A DNA stretch of 9,454 nucleotides from Gammaproteobacteria bacterium. GTDB lineage: Bacteria > Pseudomonadota > Gammaproteobacteria > QOAV01. The DNA is taken from NCBI GenBank assembly GCA_003972845.1, contig QOAV01000056.1:1-9454 (forward strand), read 5' to 3'. Positions 8,991 through 9,454 of the stretch are shown piece by piece. Below the pieces are notes generated by a model that searched no databases, was not told the origin of the DNA, and saw only the letters and a list, made by a program, of their open reading frames with translations. How positions within the stretch are numbered: the stretch's first letter is position 1; each line of letters begins with the position of its first letter. The position numbers and the translations under genes were made by a program.

Positions 8991-9454
8991 TTCGCGGGCG
9001 GCGGCAACGGTTTTGTATTTGACGTAATCATCGTAGTGGATGACCTCGGCGCGGATGAATTGTTTTTCAAAGTCGGTGTGAATGACTCCAGCGGCTGCGG
9101 GAGCTTTGTCTCCAGCAAAAATAGTCCATGCGCGGGTTTCTTGCACTCCCGTCGTGAGGTAGGTGCGGAGACCGAGAAGGTTGTAAACACTTTTAATGAG
9201 ATTGGAGGCTCCTGAGTCAGAGACTCCCATTTCTTGGAGGAATTCGGTAGCGTCTTCAGGTGAGAGCTCGGAGAGTTCTTCTTCGATTTGGGCAGAGAGT
9301 ATCGTGGCTTCTGCTCCTTGCGTCTCTGCCGCATATTTGCGAACTTGGGCGACCATAGGGTGGTCATCTGGGTTTTTCAGAGCATCAGCGAGATCTCCCT
9401 CGGAGACATTGCAGGCGAAAATTGATTTTTTTGAGGAGAGGAGGAAGAAGTCCT
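8826..9454 (-). CDS. Chimeric reading frame: C-terminal part of Obg-like ATPase YchF joined to the tail of PurF (runs off the right edge)
   Basis: The open frame covers 208 codons and is open at the window edge. Its first about 154 residues are YchF: the end of the GTPase-like domain (SSKKSIFACNVSEGDL), the helical segment (GAEATILSAQIEEEL, LSPEDATEFLQEMGV) and most of the TGS domain (GLRTYLTTGVQETRAWT, APAAAGVIHTDFEKQFIRAE). YchF is an ATP-binding relative of Obg that contacts ribosomes. Its last 25 or so residues, normally ending in DGDV-x-x-F-x-F-N-V, are absent. Instead the frame continues as the PurF C-terminus from GNPKLKEF on. The YchF part has about 52 percent GC and uses CTC for leucine (eight CTC, one CTT, no CTG) and GGA for glycine, unlike all neighbours. 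It probably derives from another organism, perhaps of the Verrucomicrobia type, judged only from remembered sequences. Confidence 0.85.
   Translation of the reverse strand, partial: DFFLLSSKKSIFACNVSEGDLADALKNPDDHPMVAQVRKYAAETQGAEATILSAQIEEELSELSPEDATEFLQEMGVSDSGASNLIKSVYNLLGLRTYLTTGVQETRAWTIFAGDKAPAAAGVIHTDFEKQFIRAEVIHYDDYVKYKTVAAAREGNPKLKEFDTSCFDGRYITGTVNEAYLHDIGEARNDKAKQQRSEEHQELALDHG
8988..9014. other. Junction between unrelated genes (purF side left, ychF side right)
   Basis: The switch from PurF to YchF homology falls in codons for Lys-Thr-Val-Ala-Ala-Ala-Arg-Glu-Gly. The minus strand here is GCCGCCGCCCGCGAAGG-like, a GC-rich tract that both genes could plausibly contain. Base composition and codon use change at the same place. 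The exact breakpoint cannot be fixed because the Ala-Ala-Arg-Glu codons fit both families. No insertion sequence, inverted repeat or target duplication is seen at the join. Confidence 0.75.

Overview
The window looks like chromosomal DNA of a free-living gammaproteobacterium. Its GC content is about 60 percent, leucine codons are mostly CTG, and the gene orders are classical ones for that class: queA-tgt-yajC-secD and purF-metZ. The organism makes lipid A (lpxH) and synthesises methionine by direct sulfhydrylation of O-succinylhomoserine (metZ), as pseudomonads and relatives do. The genus cannot be told from the sequence. No stretch longer than 300 bases lacks a gene.

Layout. Positions 1-3267, all on the minus strand, read from the right: a small conserved hypothetical gene, queA, tgt, yajC and the first 99 codons of secD. 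QueA and Tgt belong to the queuosine tRNA modification pathway; YajC and SecD are accessory parts of the Sec translocase. At 3280-3465 on the plus strand lies a compact tRNA-Leu(CAA) unit with its own promoter and terminator. Its -10 element overlaps a perfect TATAAT on the other strand that could serve the hypothetical gene and queA. At 3566-6050 on the plus strand is a tightly overlapping modABC molybdate ABC importer, followed by lpxH (6134-6898). Converging from the right on the minus strand are the purF tail, metZ, and a gene for an unrecognised exported protein (6926-7633) that ends at a rho-independent terminator shared with the lpxH 3' side.

The one clearly abnormal place is near position 9000. 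The last 54 codons of purF, correctly overlapping metZ, continue upstream without a frameshift into the C-terminal part of a different gene, the Obg-like ATPase ychF. The ychF part has lower GC (about 52 percent) and different codon preferences (CTC rather than CTG for leucine, GGA for glycine). The join falls in a GC-rich tract where both proteins could plausibly encode Ala-Ala-Arg-Glu. The simplest reading is a chimeric assembly with DNA from another organism. A genuine in-frame fusion would destroy both proteins. Apart from this the window is ordinary core genome with two small uncharacterised genes, and I see no convincing new defence, mobile or RNA system.
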